From: a virus
Virus record (IMG/VR): IMGVR_UViG_3300028840_001395
Span: 62,001 to 126,000 of that record
DNA length: 64,000 bases
Reading direction: 5' to 3' (one strand)
A program made the position numbers and the translations under genes. Below are positions 42,517-50,281 of this stretch, in pieces (the first letter of the stretch is position 1; the number at the start of each line of letters is the position of its first letter). The notes under the pieces were generated by a model. That model made no database searches. It was given only the letters and a program-made list of their open reading frames with translations, and was not told the DNA's origin.

Positions 42517-43064
42517 CAGAGATGGGTGACCCACACCGCAAGGAACGCTACGGCGAGACCTGGCCCCAGCACCGCATCGACGGCTACCTCGAAGAGATGG
42601 AGTATCTCCGTGACCTGGTGACCATCTCCGGCGGCTGGGCCTGGCACTTCATGTGCCCGCTGGGGCACACTGAACTGAAGCACGGACACGACCACAAGGA
42701 TCTGGACATCTACGTTGACCCGAATCGGCTCTGGGAGGTCATCGAGCGTCTCATCCAGCGAGACTTCGAGCGCAAGAGCACCAAGTACGACAGCAACGAG
42801 TTCATGCGCTACCAGAAGACCCTCAAGCTCAAGGGCGAGAAGCCCTTCAAGATGGTCATTGACCTGTTCGTAGGCGAGGTGTCCAAGCGCCAGGTCGGAG
42901 ACGGCTGGTTCGTGGTCGAGCCGGTCACGTTGCTGTCCTTCTACACCAAGGGGCATCACGGGTCGAGCGAGAGCTTCGCCGTCCAGGCGGCGAGGGAACT
43001 CGTCGCTCACGGGGTTGACCCCGTAGATCGGCAGGAGTTGATCGCCATCCCCACGGAGGAGTGA
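42513..43064 (+). CDS. Nucleotidyltransferase-fold-like protein
   Basis: 183 residues from GTG 42513 (ATG 42522 also possible). The stretch SGGWAWHFMCPLGHTE...KDLDIYVDP, then MVIDLFVGEV, gives a G-G-x, D-x-D and later D arrangement typical of small nucleotidyltransferases, with an unusual Trp/His-rich loop. Could transfer NMP to a small molecule, RNA or protein; not certain. Confidence 0.5.
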   Translation: MTEMGDPHRKERYGETWPQHRIDGYLEEMEYLRDLVTISGGWAWHFMCPLGHTELKHGHDHKDLDIYVDPNRLWEVIERLIQRDFERKSTKYDSNEFMRYQKTLKLKGEKPFKMVIDLFVGEVSKRQVGDGWFVVEPVTLLSFYTKGHHGSSESFAVQAARELVAHGVDPVDRQELIAIPTEE

Positions 43065-43330
43065 TGACAGTCCGAGTAGGAAGCTCTGAACTGGTTCCCG
43101 TCGAGGGTGGGAGAGAACTCACCTTCCGGGTGGACAGGCTCATCCTGAAGAGTGAGGTGTTCCAGATCGTCAAGAGCCATGCCCCCTCGAAGGCGCTTGC
43201 CGAGCACCTCAAGGAGATGGGCCTCCCCGAGAAGTTCACCCACGCCTCGTTCGCGACTTGGGAGCGGGCTTCCTCTTCCGAGGGCCTGACGGTCGTGGAA
43301 GGGATCACCCTCCAGCTACGGGAGGGCTGA
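43064..43330 (+). CDS. Hypothetical protein
   Basis: 88 residues from ATG 43064 (GTG 43061 is the alternative). Mixed alpha/beta, no recognised motif. TGATG-type overlap with the next gene. Confidence 0.55.
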   Translation: MTVRVGSSELVPVEGGRELTFRVDRLILKSEVFQIVKSHAPSKALAEHLKEMGLPEKFTHASFATWERASSSEGLTVVEGITLQLREG

Positions 43331-43752
43331 TGCAGAATCTCGCCACCGCTGGAGGACTGCTGTTCCTCCTGACCTTCTTCCACTTCATCTTCGACTGGGT
43401 GCCCCAGAACCACGAGGAGGCCACCACCAAGTCGAAGGACTCGTGGGTTCGGGCTCTTCACGTCAGCCTCTACACGTCCTTGATGTTGATCCCGATGGCC
43501 GCGATGTTCTGGCACTTCCCTCCCCAGAAGATGACCTGGTACTGCATCTCCAGCTACGCGGTGACCTGGGTGACCCACTTCATCGGGGACAGCTACCTCA
43601 TCGTGTTCGCGTGGGCCAAGTATGTCCGGAAGATCCCTCCTGAGCTTCAGACGCCCAAGGAGCCACTGACCCTGATTCTGGCAATCGTGATCGACCAGCT
43701 ATGGCACATCGCTTGGCTCGGAGTGCCGGTCGCGTTGGCCGTGTGGGGGTGA
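43330..43752 (+). CDS. DUF3307-like integral membrane protein
   Basis: 140 residues, four hydrophobic segments (ATAGGLLFLLTFFHFIFDW, VSLYTSLMLIPMAAMFW, CISSYAVTWVTHFIGDSYL, LILAIVIDQLWHIAWLGVPV). HFIFDWVPQ near the start, HFIGD in the middle and DQLWH near the end match conserved H-D and DQxxH positions of DUF3307 proteins. Inner-membrane location expected. Role unknown; a holin-like part in lysis with the nearby M23 gene is possible but unsupported. Confidence 0.65.
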   Translation: MQNLATAGGLLFLLTFFHFIFDWVPQNHEEATTKSKDSWVRALHVSLYTSLMLIPMAAMFWHFPPQKMTWYCISSYAVTWVTHFIGDSYLIVFAWAKYVRKIPPELQTPKEPLTLILAIVIDQLWHIAWLGVPVALAVWG

Positions 43753-43755
43753 CTC

Positions 43756-44016
43756 GTGCCTGACGAGAACAAGTTCGCTATGCTCGGAGAGGTCTGCTAC
43801 ACCGTGCGGGCCTGCTGCGAGATCTGCACCCACGGGACGTTCATCTCGACCTCCATGTGGGGCACCTGCGCCAAGCACACCTATGAGCACAAGAAGCACA
43901 CCGGGAAGCCCCGGCAGATGAGCATCAACCGTGTCGGTGTCTGCAAGACCTTCGACGCCGACGAGTCCAAGCTCGACCGGCTCCAGAGCTTCCGGAACTT
44001 CTTCGTGGGGGAATGA
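43756..44016 (+). CDS. Hypothetical Cys-rich protein
   Basis: 86 residues from GTG 43756. CCEICTHGTF, GTCAKHTYEHKKHT and a final GVCKTF give a C-x2-C...C...H...C pattern that could bind zinc or iron-sulfur. Small proteins with MSI..GVC endings occur in phages without a known function. Confidence 0.6.
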   Translation: MPDENKFAMLGEVCYTVRACCEICTHGTFISTSMWGTCAKHTYEHKKHTGKPRQMSINRVGVCKTFDADESKLDRLQSFRNFFVGE

Positions 44017-44258
44017 TGGCCAAACCCACCGTCAGGGACATCCATGAGATAGTGGCCCGTCTCGACCGGGATGCTTCTGCCTTCAAGGAAGTGGCGAACG
44101 CCACACCTCTCGAAGATTCTATCCAGCCCGCTGTTCCGTTGACCATCGTGAGCGTGCTCGAACACGCGACCTTCCTCGAAGGTCTGTCGGCCACACTGAA
44201 GAAGCTGATTCCCGAGGACGAAGTCAGCGTAGAGACTGATATCGCTCCAGAAAAGTAG
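44013..44258 (+). CDS. Hypothetical small protein
   Basis: 81 residues; overlaps the previous stop by 4 nt and the convergent HD gene by 35 nt. Helical, no motif. Last gene of the plus operon that starts at 36200. Confidence 0.55.
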   Translation: MMAKPTVRDIHEIVARLDRDASAFKEVANATPLEDSIQPAVPLTIVSVLEHATFLEGLSATLKKLIPEDEVSVETDIAPEK

Positions 44259-44838
44259 CCCTCGCCACCTCGGAAGAGTCGAAGCGCACCTCGATGTGCT
44301 CTATCTCCTGCGGGATAGGTGGCAATCCCCAGTTCATGTTGCGGATGGACGGACACTGGGACTTCTCCAGACACAGTGCCAGCAAGTCCGCCGCCTTGAC
44401 CTCGGATCTGGCGTAGAACCGCTTGTTCAGCCCCAGCGCCTTGGCGACAACCCCGTTGATCTTCCGCTCCAGGTCACCCCAGGTGATCTGCTCTCCGTTG
44501 GGCATGTCCACCTTGATGAACTGTCGGACAGGGGCCTGGATGTCGTGTGTGTAGGCTTCACAGGCATCGTGCATCAGTCCCGAGAGCATCTGCTTCGACT
44601 CGGGCCACAGAATCTCGATGATGAGCGACACCAGGACGCTGTGCTCGGCTACCGTGATAGGCTCGACCTGACCCCCGTACCGATACGTGTAGGAGAGCCC
44701 GTAGGCGATGTCCTCCAGTCGGACATCCTCGGGCTTGGGGTCGATGAGGAAGAAGCCGTTGCCAGTGTGGGTCGGAATCCATCCTTCCCAGCGGGGCGGA
44801 CGGCGGAGCTGTCTGGTGATTGTTGAGGGCTTGACCAT
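44224..44838 (-). CDS. HD-domain phosphohydrolase (YfbR-like)
   Basis: 204 residues. Metal-binding HD signature: VAEHSVLVS (first His), LMHDACEAYTHDI (HD pair near residue 89) and a distal Asp in VKAADLLAL. The AEHS...HDxxEAYTxDIxxP order is that of YfbR-type 5'-nucleotidases acting on deoxynucleoside monophosphates; phages carry relatives to steer nucleotide pools. N-terminal 45 residues (GWIPTHTGNGFFLIDPKPED) are typical of the phage version. Lies 7 nt after the Nudix gene. Confidence 0.8.
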   Translation of the reverse strand: MVKPSTITRQLRRPPRWEGWIPTHTGNGFFLIDPKPEDVRLEDIAYGLSYTYRYGGQVEPITVAEHSVLVSLIIEILWPESKQMLSGLMHDACEAYTHDIQAPVRQFIKVDMPNGEQITWGDLERKINGVVAKALGLNKRFYARSEVKAADLLALCLEKSQCPSIRNMNWGLPPIPQEIEHIEVRFDSSEVARATFLERYQSLR

Positions 44839-44845
44839 CCTTGCC

Positions 44846-45403
44846 TCAGAGATTGAGTCGTGCCCACATCACGGACACGAGCGGGTCGTCACATGTCGAG
44901 GGGTCGTTCGACCAGGCAGTGCTGGCCTCATCTTCGAGCCGGGAGCCATCACCCGTTGCCTCGCCAGGCTCCACGCCCGTCACGTCCACGGCGAAGAGAT
45001 GGAACACGGTGTCAGTGGACTTGGTGCCTCTGCAGGTGTTGAGGGAGGTGAGGGACTCGATGGGAACGTCGTAGCCAGCCTCTTCCCGGAGTTCCCGCTG
45101 GGCGACCTCGACAGGTTCCTCGTCTTCGTGGTCACAGCCGCCCGTGATGGCGCAAAGGGAAGAGGAAAGGCCCCACGGCGGGACAACTTCGTCCCGCAGC
45201 AGGGCTTCCCAAGCATCACGGCCAACCCTCCGATAGGGCAGAATCGCTACGATGTTGCCATTGCAGCGACCCTCGTGGCTGAAGACGTATCCGTCGATTC
45301 CCAGGTGGGGGGCCTTGAGGTTGCGGAGGGCCAGCCACTCGTTGTCGGCCAGAGTCTCGACGGTTGCGTCGTGGAAATCTAACTCCAGCGGGTCTATGGG
45401 CAT
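44846..45403 (-). CDS. Nudix hydrolase
   Basis: 185 residues. Complete Nudix box: GGCDHEDEEPVEVAQREL then REEAGYDV (G-x5-E-x7-RE-L-x-EE-x-G-hydrophobic) near residues 87-110. N-terminal part (LRNLKAPHLGIDGYVFSHEG) resembles ADP-ribose or NDP-sugar type Nudix proteins. Substrate unknown; a role in NAD or nucleotide turnover fits the nearby HD and the NadD-like genes. Confidence 0.85.
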   Translation of the reverse strand: MPIDPLELDFHDATVETLADNEWLALRNLKAPHLGIDGYVFSHEGRCNGNIVAILPYRRVGRDAWEALLRDEVVPPWGLSSSLCAITGGCDHEDEEPVEVAQRELREEAGYDVPIESLTSLNTCRGTKSTDTVFHLFAVDVTGVEPGEATGDGSRLEDEASTAWSNDPSTCDDPLVSVMWARLNL

Positions 45404-45463
45404 GGGCTCCTCCTCTCAGAGCGACCCCTCCATAATACCCGCTGGGGATAGAAAAGCTACCAG

Positions 45464-46012
45464 CTACCCGGACTCCAAGGCTCCGTCCCAGTACTGCACG
45501 GTGCCGAGGTAATCCTGCCACGTCGGCGGCATCCCCTCCGTCCACGAGAGAACGGGGAAGCTGACACCGGGCAGCGACTTCGGCTTGACCGGCTTCGAGC
45601 GGAGCTTCATCCTGGCCTGCTCCGGCGTCCTGTCCTTCTTGCGCTGGTTGCACTCCATGCAGGACACGACGATGTTCTCCCAGCGAGTCCGGCCCCCTGC
45701 AGCCTGCGGGATGACGTGATCGAAGGTGAACTCCGCCATCGACACCTTGGTGCCGCAGTACTGGCAGGTGCCCTTGTCACGCAGCCAGACGTTCTTCCGG
45801 TTGAACTTGACGCCCTTGCGGAAGATGCCGGTGACCTTGTGGACGAAGCGCACGATGGACGGCATCGGGAACACCTGTGACGGCGACCGAATTGTCCGAT
45901 CCTCATACTCCTCCACCACCGCTGCGCGTCCCGAGATGACCCAGGTGATCGCCTTCTGCCAGCTTACGCGGCTGATCGGCATGTAGGTGTTGGTGAGTAC
46001 TAGCGTGTCCAT
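45464..46012 (-). CDS. HNH endonuclease
   Basis: 182 residues. HNH core: CQYCGTKVSM, FTFDHVIPQAAGGRTRWEN, VVSCMECNQRKKDR, with the two CxxC zinc pairs and the H and N positions. N-terminal half (LVLTNTYMPISRVSWQKAI, VFPMPSIVRFVHK) is the RAMP-like front part found in bacterial HNH proteins of the same layout. Driven by the phage-type promoter at 46048. Confidence 0.85.
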   Translation of the reverse strand: MDTLVLTNTYMPISRVSWQKAITWVISGRAAVVEEYEDRTIRSPSQVFPMPSIVRFVHKVTGIFRKGVKFNRKNVWLRDKGTCQYCGTKVSMAEFTFDHVIPQAAGGRTRWENIVVSCMECNQRKKDRTPEQARMKLRSKPVKPKSLPGVSFPVLSWTEGMPPTWQDYLGTVQYWDGALESG

Positions 46013-46047
46013 CTCCGCATCCGTCCCTTCTGAAGCCTAGTCCTTTC

Positions 46048-46082
46048 CCTATCCTACTCTCGACGTGAAGCCAATAAGCCTC
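46048..46082 (-). promoter_or_regulatory. Phage-type promoter of HNH-Nudix-HD unit
   Basis: Minus strand GGCTTA, 15 bp, GAGTAGGATAGG. The C-to-G change in the -10 block makes it the weakest of the thirteen. Confidence 0.65.
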
Positions 46083-46107
46083 TGACGAAGTGAATAGCAA
46101 CGCGATT
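46080..46107 (+). repeat. Array-leader repeat, copy B (inverted relative to copy C)
   Basis: 26 of 27 positions match copy C (61103-61130, opposite strand). Lies just past the 3' end of the minus tRNA array. Confidence 0.7.
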
Positions 46108-46116
46108 CTGTGATGG

Positions 46117-46193
46117 TGGTCAGGGTGACTGGAATCGAACCAGCGACTTCCTGCGTCCAAGGCAGGTACTCTACCAGACTGAGCTACACCCTG
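46117..46193 (-). tRNA. tRNA-Pro (UGG)
   Basis: Stem CCTGC/GCAGG, loop CTTGGAC, acceptor CAGGGTG/CACCCTG, CCA encoded. Confidence 0.93.
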
Positions 46194-46194
46194 A

Positions 46195-46271
46195 TGGTGA
46201 CCCCGGCGGGAGTTGAACCCGCGCCTCCGGCTTGAAAGGCCAGCGTCCTAACCGTTAGACTGTACGGGGCC
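46195..46271 (-). tRNA. tRNA-Glu (UUC)
   Basis: Stem CTGGC/GCCGG, loop CTTTCAA, CCA encoded. Confidence 0.93.
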
Positions 46272-46276
46272 GCGAA

Positions 46277-46355
46277 TGGTACTCCGGAGAGGACTTGAAC
46301 CTCCAACAGTCCCAGGTTCGTAGCCTGGCGCTCTATCCAGTTGAGCTACCGGAGC
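46277..46355 (-). tRNA. tRNA-Arg (ACG)
   Basis: Stem CCAGG/CCTGG, loop CTACGAA, CCA encoded. Confidence 0.93.
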
Positions 46356-46367
46356 ATCGTATGAAGT

Positions 46368-46443
46368 TGGTACCCCCAGCAGGACTCGAACCTGCGACCT
46401 CGTGGTCCGCAACCACGCGCTCTTTCCTCTGAGCTATGGGGGT
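46368..46443 (-). tRNA. tRNA-Arg (GCG)
   Basis: Stem CGTGG/CCACG, loop TTGCGGA, CCA encoded. GCG is uncommon where ACG also exists. Confidence 0.9.
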
Positions 46444-46445
46444 AC

Positions 46446-46522
46446 TGGAACGACGGGTGAGAGTCGAACTCACATCCTCCTGGGGCACAACCAGGCGCTG
46501 CTTCCTACTGAGCTTCCGTCGC
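46446..46522 (-). tRNA. tRNA-His (GUG)
   Basis: Stem CCTGG/CCAGG, loop TTGTGCC, CCA encoded. Confidence 0.9.
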
Positions 46523-46524
46523 AT

Positions 46525-46598
46525 TGGTCCTGGCGAGAAGAGTCGAACTTCTGTTTCCTGATCCACAGTCAGGCGTCCTACCACTAGACGACGCCAGG
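46525..46598 (-). tRNA. tRNA-His (GUG)
   Basis: Stem CCTGA/TCAGG, loop CTGTGGA, CCA encoded; different acceptor from the adjacent His gene. Confidence 0.9.
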
Positions 46599-46602
46599 GA
46601 TG

Positions 46603-46905
46603 TCAGTGGCGGCGCTTCCGCCTTCGGCGCTCGCGGGGCAGCTTCGCCTTGATGCGCTTCCCCGGTCTGATCTTGCGGATGAAGACCAGCGCCTTCTGGA
46701 TCTGCGGGTGGGCCTGTAGTCCTTCGATGGTGTCAAGGCCCAGTGTCTCGTCCCGCAGCTCCTTGTTCGAGAACAAGGTGTGGATGGTCTTGTGGCACGC
46801 TGCACAGAGCAGGGCCGTGTCGAACCTGTCCTTGCCCCTCGTTTTCAGGTGGTGGTCCGACATCCGGTGCTGGGGGACATCTTGCTCGCACAGCGCACAG
46901 ATCAT
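46603..46905 (-). CDS. Small HNH endonuclease inside tRNA array
   Basis: 100 residues: CALCEQDVPQHRMSDHHLKT, LLCAACHKTIHTLFSN, i.e. CxxC, the central HH, CxxCH and N of a compact HNH nuclease, then a very basic tail (PRERRRRKRRH). Stops 4 bp before the His tRNA. One of several endonuclease genes placed between tRNAs; probably a free-standing homing endonuclease. Confidence 0.8.
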   Translation of the reverse strand: MICALCEQDVPQHRMSDHHLKTRGKDRFDTALLCAACHKTIHTLFSNKELRDETLGLDTIEGLQAHPQIQKALVFIRKIRPGKRIKAKLPRERRRRKRRH

Positions 46906-46974
46906 CTCACGATTCCTCCCGTCGTGCCTATTCTACTCCAACAGGGGCCACTCCGGGCCTCCTGCTTTCATTCT

Positions 46975-47051
46975 TGGTCGGGGTGACTGGATTTGAACCA
47001 GCGGCCTCCGCGTCCCGAACGCGGCGCTCCACCAGGCTGAGCTACACCCCG
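46975..47051 (-). tRNA. tRNA-Pro (CGG)
   Basis: Stem CCGCG/CGCGG, loop TTCGGGA, CCA encoded. Confidence 0.93.
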
Positions 47052-47072
47052 ATCTGTGGTATAGTGGCGGTC

Positions 47073-47651
47073 ATGACAAAGCCCATCACGAAGAAGGAGA
47101 TCCGGGAAGTCGTCCAAGGCGTCCACGGAGAGGACATCCAGATCGAGCACGCCCCACAGGAGGAGGTGGTCGATCTGTCCGAAGAAATCACCACCATCCT
47201 GAAGGCCATCGGCTTCCCGACCGCCTGGGTGTCCGACGAGTCAACCCTCTGGGACTTCTGGTTCTCCCGCGACCCCGACGAGGTGCAGAAGGAAGAAGCC
47301 GCGCTCACCGAGACAGTCGGCTTCGAGGTGTCCATCAAGGACTACCTGGTGGACATCGCCCGGCGCATGAAGGGCCTCCCGCCTCGTCCCGAAGTCTGGA
47401 AGTTCCCCAAGGAGGTTGAGATCCTCTTGGCCATCGTGGACCGCGATGATGCGGTGGTCACAGACCAGACCACCTTCCGGGACTTCATGGACCCCGGAGA
47501 CCCCGAGGGCCTGGCCAGGATCTCCCGTCGCTGCAAGACGCTGGAGAAGCGGTATGAGTTCCTGGTCGATCACGACGACACCTTCCTCGATGTCGCCCGC
47601 AAGATGCGGAAGTTCCGCAACGAGCACCGGGCCAAGAGTGGTAGGCGGTAG
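47073..47651 (+). CDS. Hypothetical acidic protein on opposite strand of tRNA array
   Basis: 192 residues from ATG 47073, with TATAGT at 47060 as a possible -10. The N-terminal helix is acidic; Trp-rich STLWDFWFSRDPDE and two related segments (SIKDYLVDIARRMKGLPP, TFLDVARKMRKFRNEH) suggest an internal duplication. The only plus gene between 44.3 and 64 kb; its last codons overlap the 3' end of tRNA-Val on the other strand. No family recognised. Confidence 0.6.
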   Translation: MTKPITKKEIREVVQGVHGEDIQIEHAPQEEVVDLSEEITTILKAIGFPTAWVSDESTLWDFWFSRDPDEVQKEEAALTETVGFEVSIKDYLVDIARRMKGLPPRPEVWKFPKEVEILLAIVDRDDAVVTDQTTFRDFMDPGDPEGLARISRRCKTLEKRYEFLVDHDDTFLDVARKMRKFRNEHRAKSGRR

Positions 47652-47714
47652 GGGACTTGAACCCCTGACCTCCGCCTTGTAAGGGCGGCATTCTCCCAAC
47701 TGAACTAACCGCCT
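47639..47714 (-). tRNA. tRNA-Val (UAC)
   Basis: Stem CCGCC/GGCGG, loop CTTACAA, CCA encoded. Confidence 0.93.
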
Positions 47715-47722
47715 ATCGAAGT

Positions 47723-47797
47723 TGGTGGGCCTGACTGGACTCGAACCAGCGACTTCTACCGTGTGAAGGTAGCACTCTCCCACTGAGTTACAGGCCC
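47723..47797 (-). tRNA. tRNA-Val (CAC)
   Basis: Stem CTACC/GGTAG, loop TTCACAC, CCA encoded. Confidence 0.93.
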
Positions 47798-47803
47798 GAA
47801 GAT

Positions 47804-47880
47804 TGGTCGGGGTGACTGGACTCGAACCAGCGACCTTCGGTCCCCCAGACCGACGCGCTACCAGGCTGCGCCACACCCCG
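47804..47880 (-). tRNA. tRNA-Pro (GGG)
   Basis: Stem TCGGT/ACCGA, loop CTGGGGG, CCA encoded. Confidence 0.92.
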
Positions 47881-47884
47881 ATAT

Positions 47885-48505
47885 CTACTCCCCGAACAGG
47901 TCGAGGATGTCTCCAATGTCATCGTGTTTCGTGAAGTTCCGGCAGAAGGTCGCCCGGTGCAGAGGCGTCAACCCGTGTTCCCGGATGGCCTCGATGTGGC
48001 CCTTCGACCCGTAGCCCTTGTTGCCCTCCCAGCCGTACTGGGGATACTGCTTGGCCATCTGCACCATGTAGGCATCTCGCTCGACCTTGGCCACGATGCT
48101 CGCAGCCCCGATGATCCAGTCCTTCGCGTCACCCTTGACGATGAACTCGGTCGGGATGGGCCGGAAGTCCACCCCGATGGGCTTGCCGTCGATGCGGACA
48201 GCTTCGACCGGGAGATCGAGAGCTAGCAGACCCTCGATGGCCTCCCAGAAGCACTCCAAGAGGGCGGGGTTGATGCCCACCTCGTCCACCCTGGCAGCCG
48301 TTCGGATGCTGACCCGATGGTGGAGGCCCGGATGTTCAGTTATCGCCTTGTGGAGCCTCTCACGCTTCCTGGGGGTCAGCTTCTTGCTGTCCGTCACGCC
48401 CTCGATGGGGGCCATATCGGCGGGGGCCATCACAGCACAGACGTAGCACCCACCGGCCAGGGGGCCTCGCCCAACCTCGTCTGCACCGATGATGTAAGTG
48501 CTCAT
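47885..48505 (-). CDS. rnhB: Ribonuclease HII
   Basis: 206 residues. GADEVGRGPLAGG near residue 7 (D-E-G catalytic start), TDSKKLTPRKRE near 38, the catalytic Asp region VRIDGKP, SIVAKVERDAYM near 136 and YGWEGNKGYGSKGHIEAI, ending with LTPLHRATFCRNF. All four acidic positions appear present. It removes RNA primers or single ribonucleotides from DNA. A degenerate promoter-like GGGTAGTATAGGG lies 10 bp before the start. Located inside the tRNA array, 4 bp after tRNA-Pro. Confidence 0.95.
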   Translation of the reverse strand: MSTYIIGADEVGRGPLAGGCYVCAVMAPADMAPIEGVTDSKKLTPRKRERLHKAITEHPGLHHRVSIRTAARVDEVGINPALLECFWEAIEGLLALDLPVEAVRIDGKPIGVDFRPIPTEFIVKGDAKDWIIGAASIVAKVERDAYMVQMAKQYPQYGWEGNKGYGSKGHIEAIREHGLTPLHRATFCRNFTKHDDIGDILDLFGE

Positions 48506-48533
48506 GCCCTATACTACCCTATCTCGGATGGGA

Positions 48534-48628
48534 TGGTAGCCCCGGAGGGAGTCGAACCCTCGGTGGAGCCCCTACGTCTCCGGCACGGTTTATAAGACCG
48601 CCGCTGTGACCGTTCAGCTTACGGGGCC
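48534..48628 (-). tRNA. Long-variable-arm tRNA with anticodon UAU (Ile codon AUA)
   Basis: Acceptor GGCCCCG/CGGGGCT, stem GCGGT/ACCGT, loop CTTATAA, CCA encoded. The 23-nt variable region with a GGAG/CTCC stem is type II, which bacteria use for Leu, Ser and Tyr, not Ile. Charging identity is therefore unclear. Its 5' end overlaps the stop codon of the next gene. Confidence 0.75.
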
Positions 48629-49452
48629 AGCCCGTCCGCGAGGGCGAAGGTCTTGTCGGCCAGGTCGGGGTCGAGTCCCTTCATGGCCTCGGGGATGTCC
48701 TTCTGCTTGTAGCGGTCGGAGAAATGGGTCAAGACCAGCGCCTCGACCTGGGCCAACAGATGCTCCCGCACCCCGATCTGGAGCAGGTGCGTGTGGCCCC
48801 GGCTCTCCGCGAACTCCCCGGTGTGCTCGTTGGTCAGGAAGGTCGCCTCGGTGATAAGGATGCGGGCCTTCCGGATGCCGGAGATCCGGTCAAGGGTGCT
48901 GATACGGGTGTCCCCCGTGTACACGACCTCCAGGGTCTTGACCTCATCCGTGACCTCGACGCCCTCCTCCTGCCGGAGCCGTCCGATCTCCTTGCCAGGC
49001 AGGTCTGCGAACTCGGGCTTGAGCTTTCTCTTCGCCCGGAAGATGGCGTAGCCCTGCGACGGAACCGTGTGGTCAGTCGGGAACGCCGCCACCGACAGCC
49101 CCTTACCGAGCTTCATCTCTTCGTCGCCCGGAGCCAGGGGGAGCACGTCGCACTTGAAGCCGCCGTGCTGGAGAGGTTCCCACAGGGCGAACATCTGGTG
49201 GATGGGCTTGACCAGGTGAGGCGGCACGATGAAGCGGGAGGGCTTCATCCCCATCATGTTTCGGGTGAAGGCGTGCCGGACGATGCCCGCCATGTGGTCA
49301 ACGTGTCCGTGCGTGATGAGCACCGTTCGGATGCGCTGGGCCTCGCGGGGGCATACCCCCATGTCGAAGACCAGCTTGAAGTCGGGCATCCAGATGCAGG
49401 TTCCCAGGCCGCTGACGGACTCTCCTCGGATCTCGGTGTTCAGGATTCGCAT
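48619..49452 (-). CDS. tRNase Z-like metallo-beta-lactamase RNA-processing enzyme
   Basis: 277 residues from ATG 49452. Metallo-beta-lactamase motifs: THGHVDHMAG near residue 48 (HxHxDH), FPTDHTVPSQGYA with a conserved His, VVYTGDTR with the metal Asp, ITEATF, RGHTHLLQ and LTHFSDRY. The ITEATF / GHTH / LTHFS series is characteristic of tRNase Z and relatives. It would trim tRNA 3' ends. Most tRNAs here encode CCA, which tRNase Z usually avoids, so it may serve the CCA-less ones or mature other RNAs. Its stop codon lies inside the adjacent tRNA gene. Phage-type promoter upstream. Confidence 0.8.
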   Translation of the reverse strand: MRILNTEIRGESVSGLGTCIWMPDFKLVFDMGVCPREAQRIRTVLITHGHVDHMAGIVRHAFTRNMMGMKPSRFIVPPHLVKPIHQMFALWEPLQHGGFKCDVLPLAPGDEEMKLGKGLSVAAFPTDHTVPSQGYAIFRAKRKLKPEFADLPGKEIGRLRQEEGVEVTDEVKTLEVVYTGDTRISTLDRISGIRKARILITEATFLTNEHTGEFAESRGHTHLLQIGVREHLLAQVEALVLTHFSDRYKQKDIPEAMKGLDPDLADKTFALADGLAP

Positions 49453-49547
49453 GGCTCTTTTTCCTCCCGAGGCTCCATGCCTCACCTGTTCTTAGCAACC
49501 TCGCGCAACCTGGCGGGCTGCGGCGTCAGTGGAAGAACAGGTGTCCA

Positions 49548-49582
49548 CCGAGACTACTCTATGAGAAGGAAAAGTAAGCGAC
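49548..49582 (-). promoter_or_regulatory. Phage-type promoter of tRNase Z-like gene
   Basis: Minus strand CGCTTA, 15 bp, GAGTAGTCTCGG, about 95 bp before ATG 49452. Confidence 0.8.
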
Positions 49583-49681
49583 CCCCTGCCCCGTTCCCGG
49601 TGCTCCGCTGGCGAGTCCTGGGTGGCGAGGCTTGTCCCCAGCGTGGTGGCCCTACCTCACTAAAGCCGTTCGCAGGGGGTC
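49580..49681 (-). ncRNA. Unassigned structured element before tRNase Z-like gene
   Basis: GACCCCCTG and CAGGGGGTC pair over 9 bp at the two ends; inside, CGCTGG/CCAGCG pair. It fills the gap between the promoter and tRNA-Cys. Strand uncertain; no similarity seen to the element at 25218. Confidence 0.35.
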
Positions 49682-49688
49682 ACGAAGT

Positions 49689-49762
49689 TGGAGACAGCGG
49701 TCGGATTTGAACCGACGATCAGGGGGTTGCAGCCCCTAGCCTTACCGCTTGGCTACGCTGTC
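49689..49762 (-). tRNA. tRNA-Cys (GCA)
   Basis: Stem AGGGG/CCCCT, loop CTGCAAC, CCA encoded. Confidence 0.93.
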
Positions 49763-49770
49763 ATGTTCCT

Positions 49771-49845
49771 TGGTCGCTATGGAGGGACTCGAACCCCCGA
49801 CACAGTGGATATGAGCCACTTGCTCTGCCTCTGAGCTACATAGCG
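49771..49845 (-). tRNA. tRNA-Met (CAU)
   Basis: Stem AGTGG/CCACT, loop CTCATAT; normal 1-72 pair, so elongator Met or a lysidine-type Ile tRNA. Confidence 0.9.
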
Positions 49846-49847
49846 AT

Positions 49848-49921
49848 TGGCTGAGGCATGAGGACTCGAACCTCAACTTCCGGGGCCAGAACCCGGCGTC
49901 CTGCCATTAGACGATGCCTCA
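49848..49921 (-). tRNA. tRNA-Gln (CUG)
   Basis: Stem CCGGG/CCCGG, loop TTCTGGC, CCA encoded. Confidence 0.92.
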
Positions 49922-49945
49922 GTAGAAATCAGGAGAGGGCAGGAG

Positions 49946-50281
49946 CTACACGCCACCCAGTTCCTTCTGGGCCTCGTGGATCCCCTTCATGATGTGACGC
50001 GGGAACTGGATCTTCCGGCTCTTGAACAAGCCCCTCCCCTTGTCAACCAGTTCGGAGTCACCCCGGCTCGACCCTGGGCGGCGGGAGTTCTCATCCCACA
50101 TGAAGACCGTCCAGGTGCCGTCGTTGACCAGGCCGACCTTGACCAACACCCCGGCATCCTTGTCGCGGATCTCGATGGTATCGAACATCTTCGCGGTCTT
50201 CTTGAGCAGGGGCACCAGATGCTTCCTGGTCTCGGGCACTTCCCCTGCCAGCTTGATGAGGGCCTCGCGGAGTTGAGACAT
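49946..50281 (-). CDS. Hypothetical protein
   Basis: 111 residues. GGAGG precedes ATG 50281. N-terminal helix LREALIKLAGEVPETRKHLV then LLKK, a pattern seen in uncharacterised phage proteins; the middle (DAGVLVKVGLVNDGTWTVFM) is beta-like, the end basic. No family recognised. Lies between two Gln tRNAs. Confidence 0.6.
   Translation of the reverse strand: MSQLREALIKLAGEVPETRKHLVPLLKKTAKMFDTIEIRDKDAGVLVKVGLVNDGTWTVFMWDENSRRPGSSRGDSELVDKGRGLFKSRKIQFPRHIMKGIHEAQKELGGV

Noticed and set aside
48511-48540. Fourteenth phage-type promoter before RNase HII
   Set aside because: GGGTAGTAT is close, but the upstream box is GCTA rather than CTTA and the spacing is 17; not counted.
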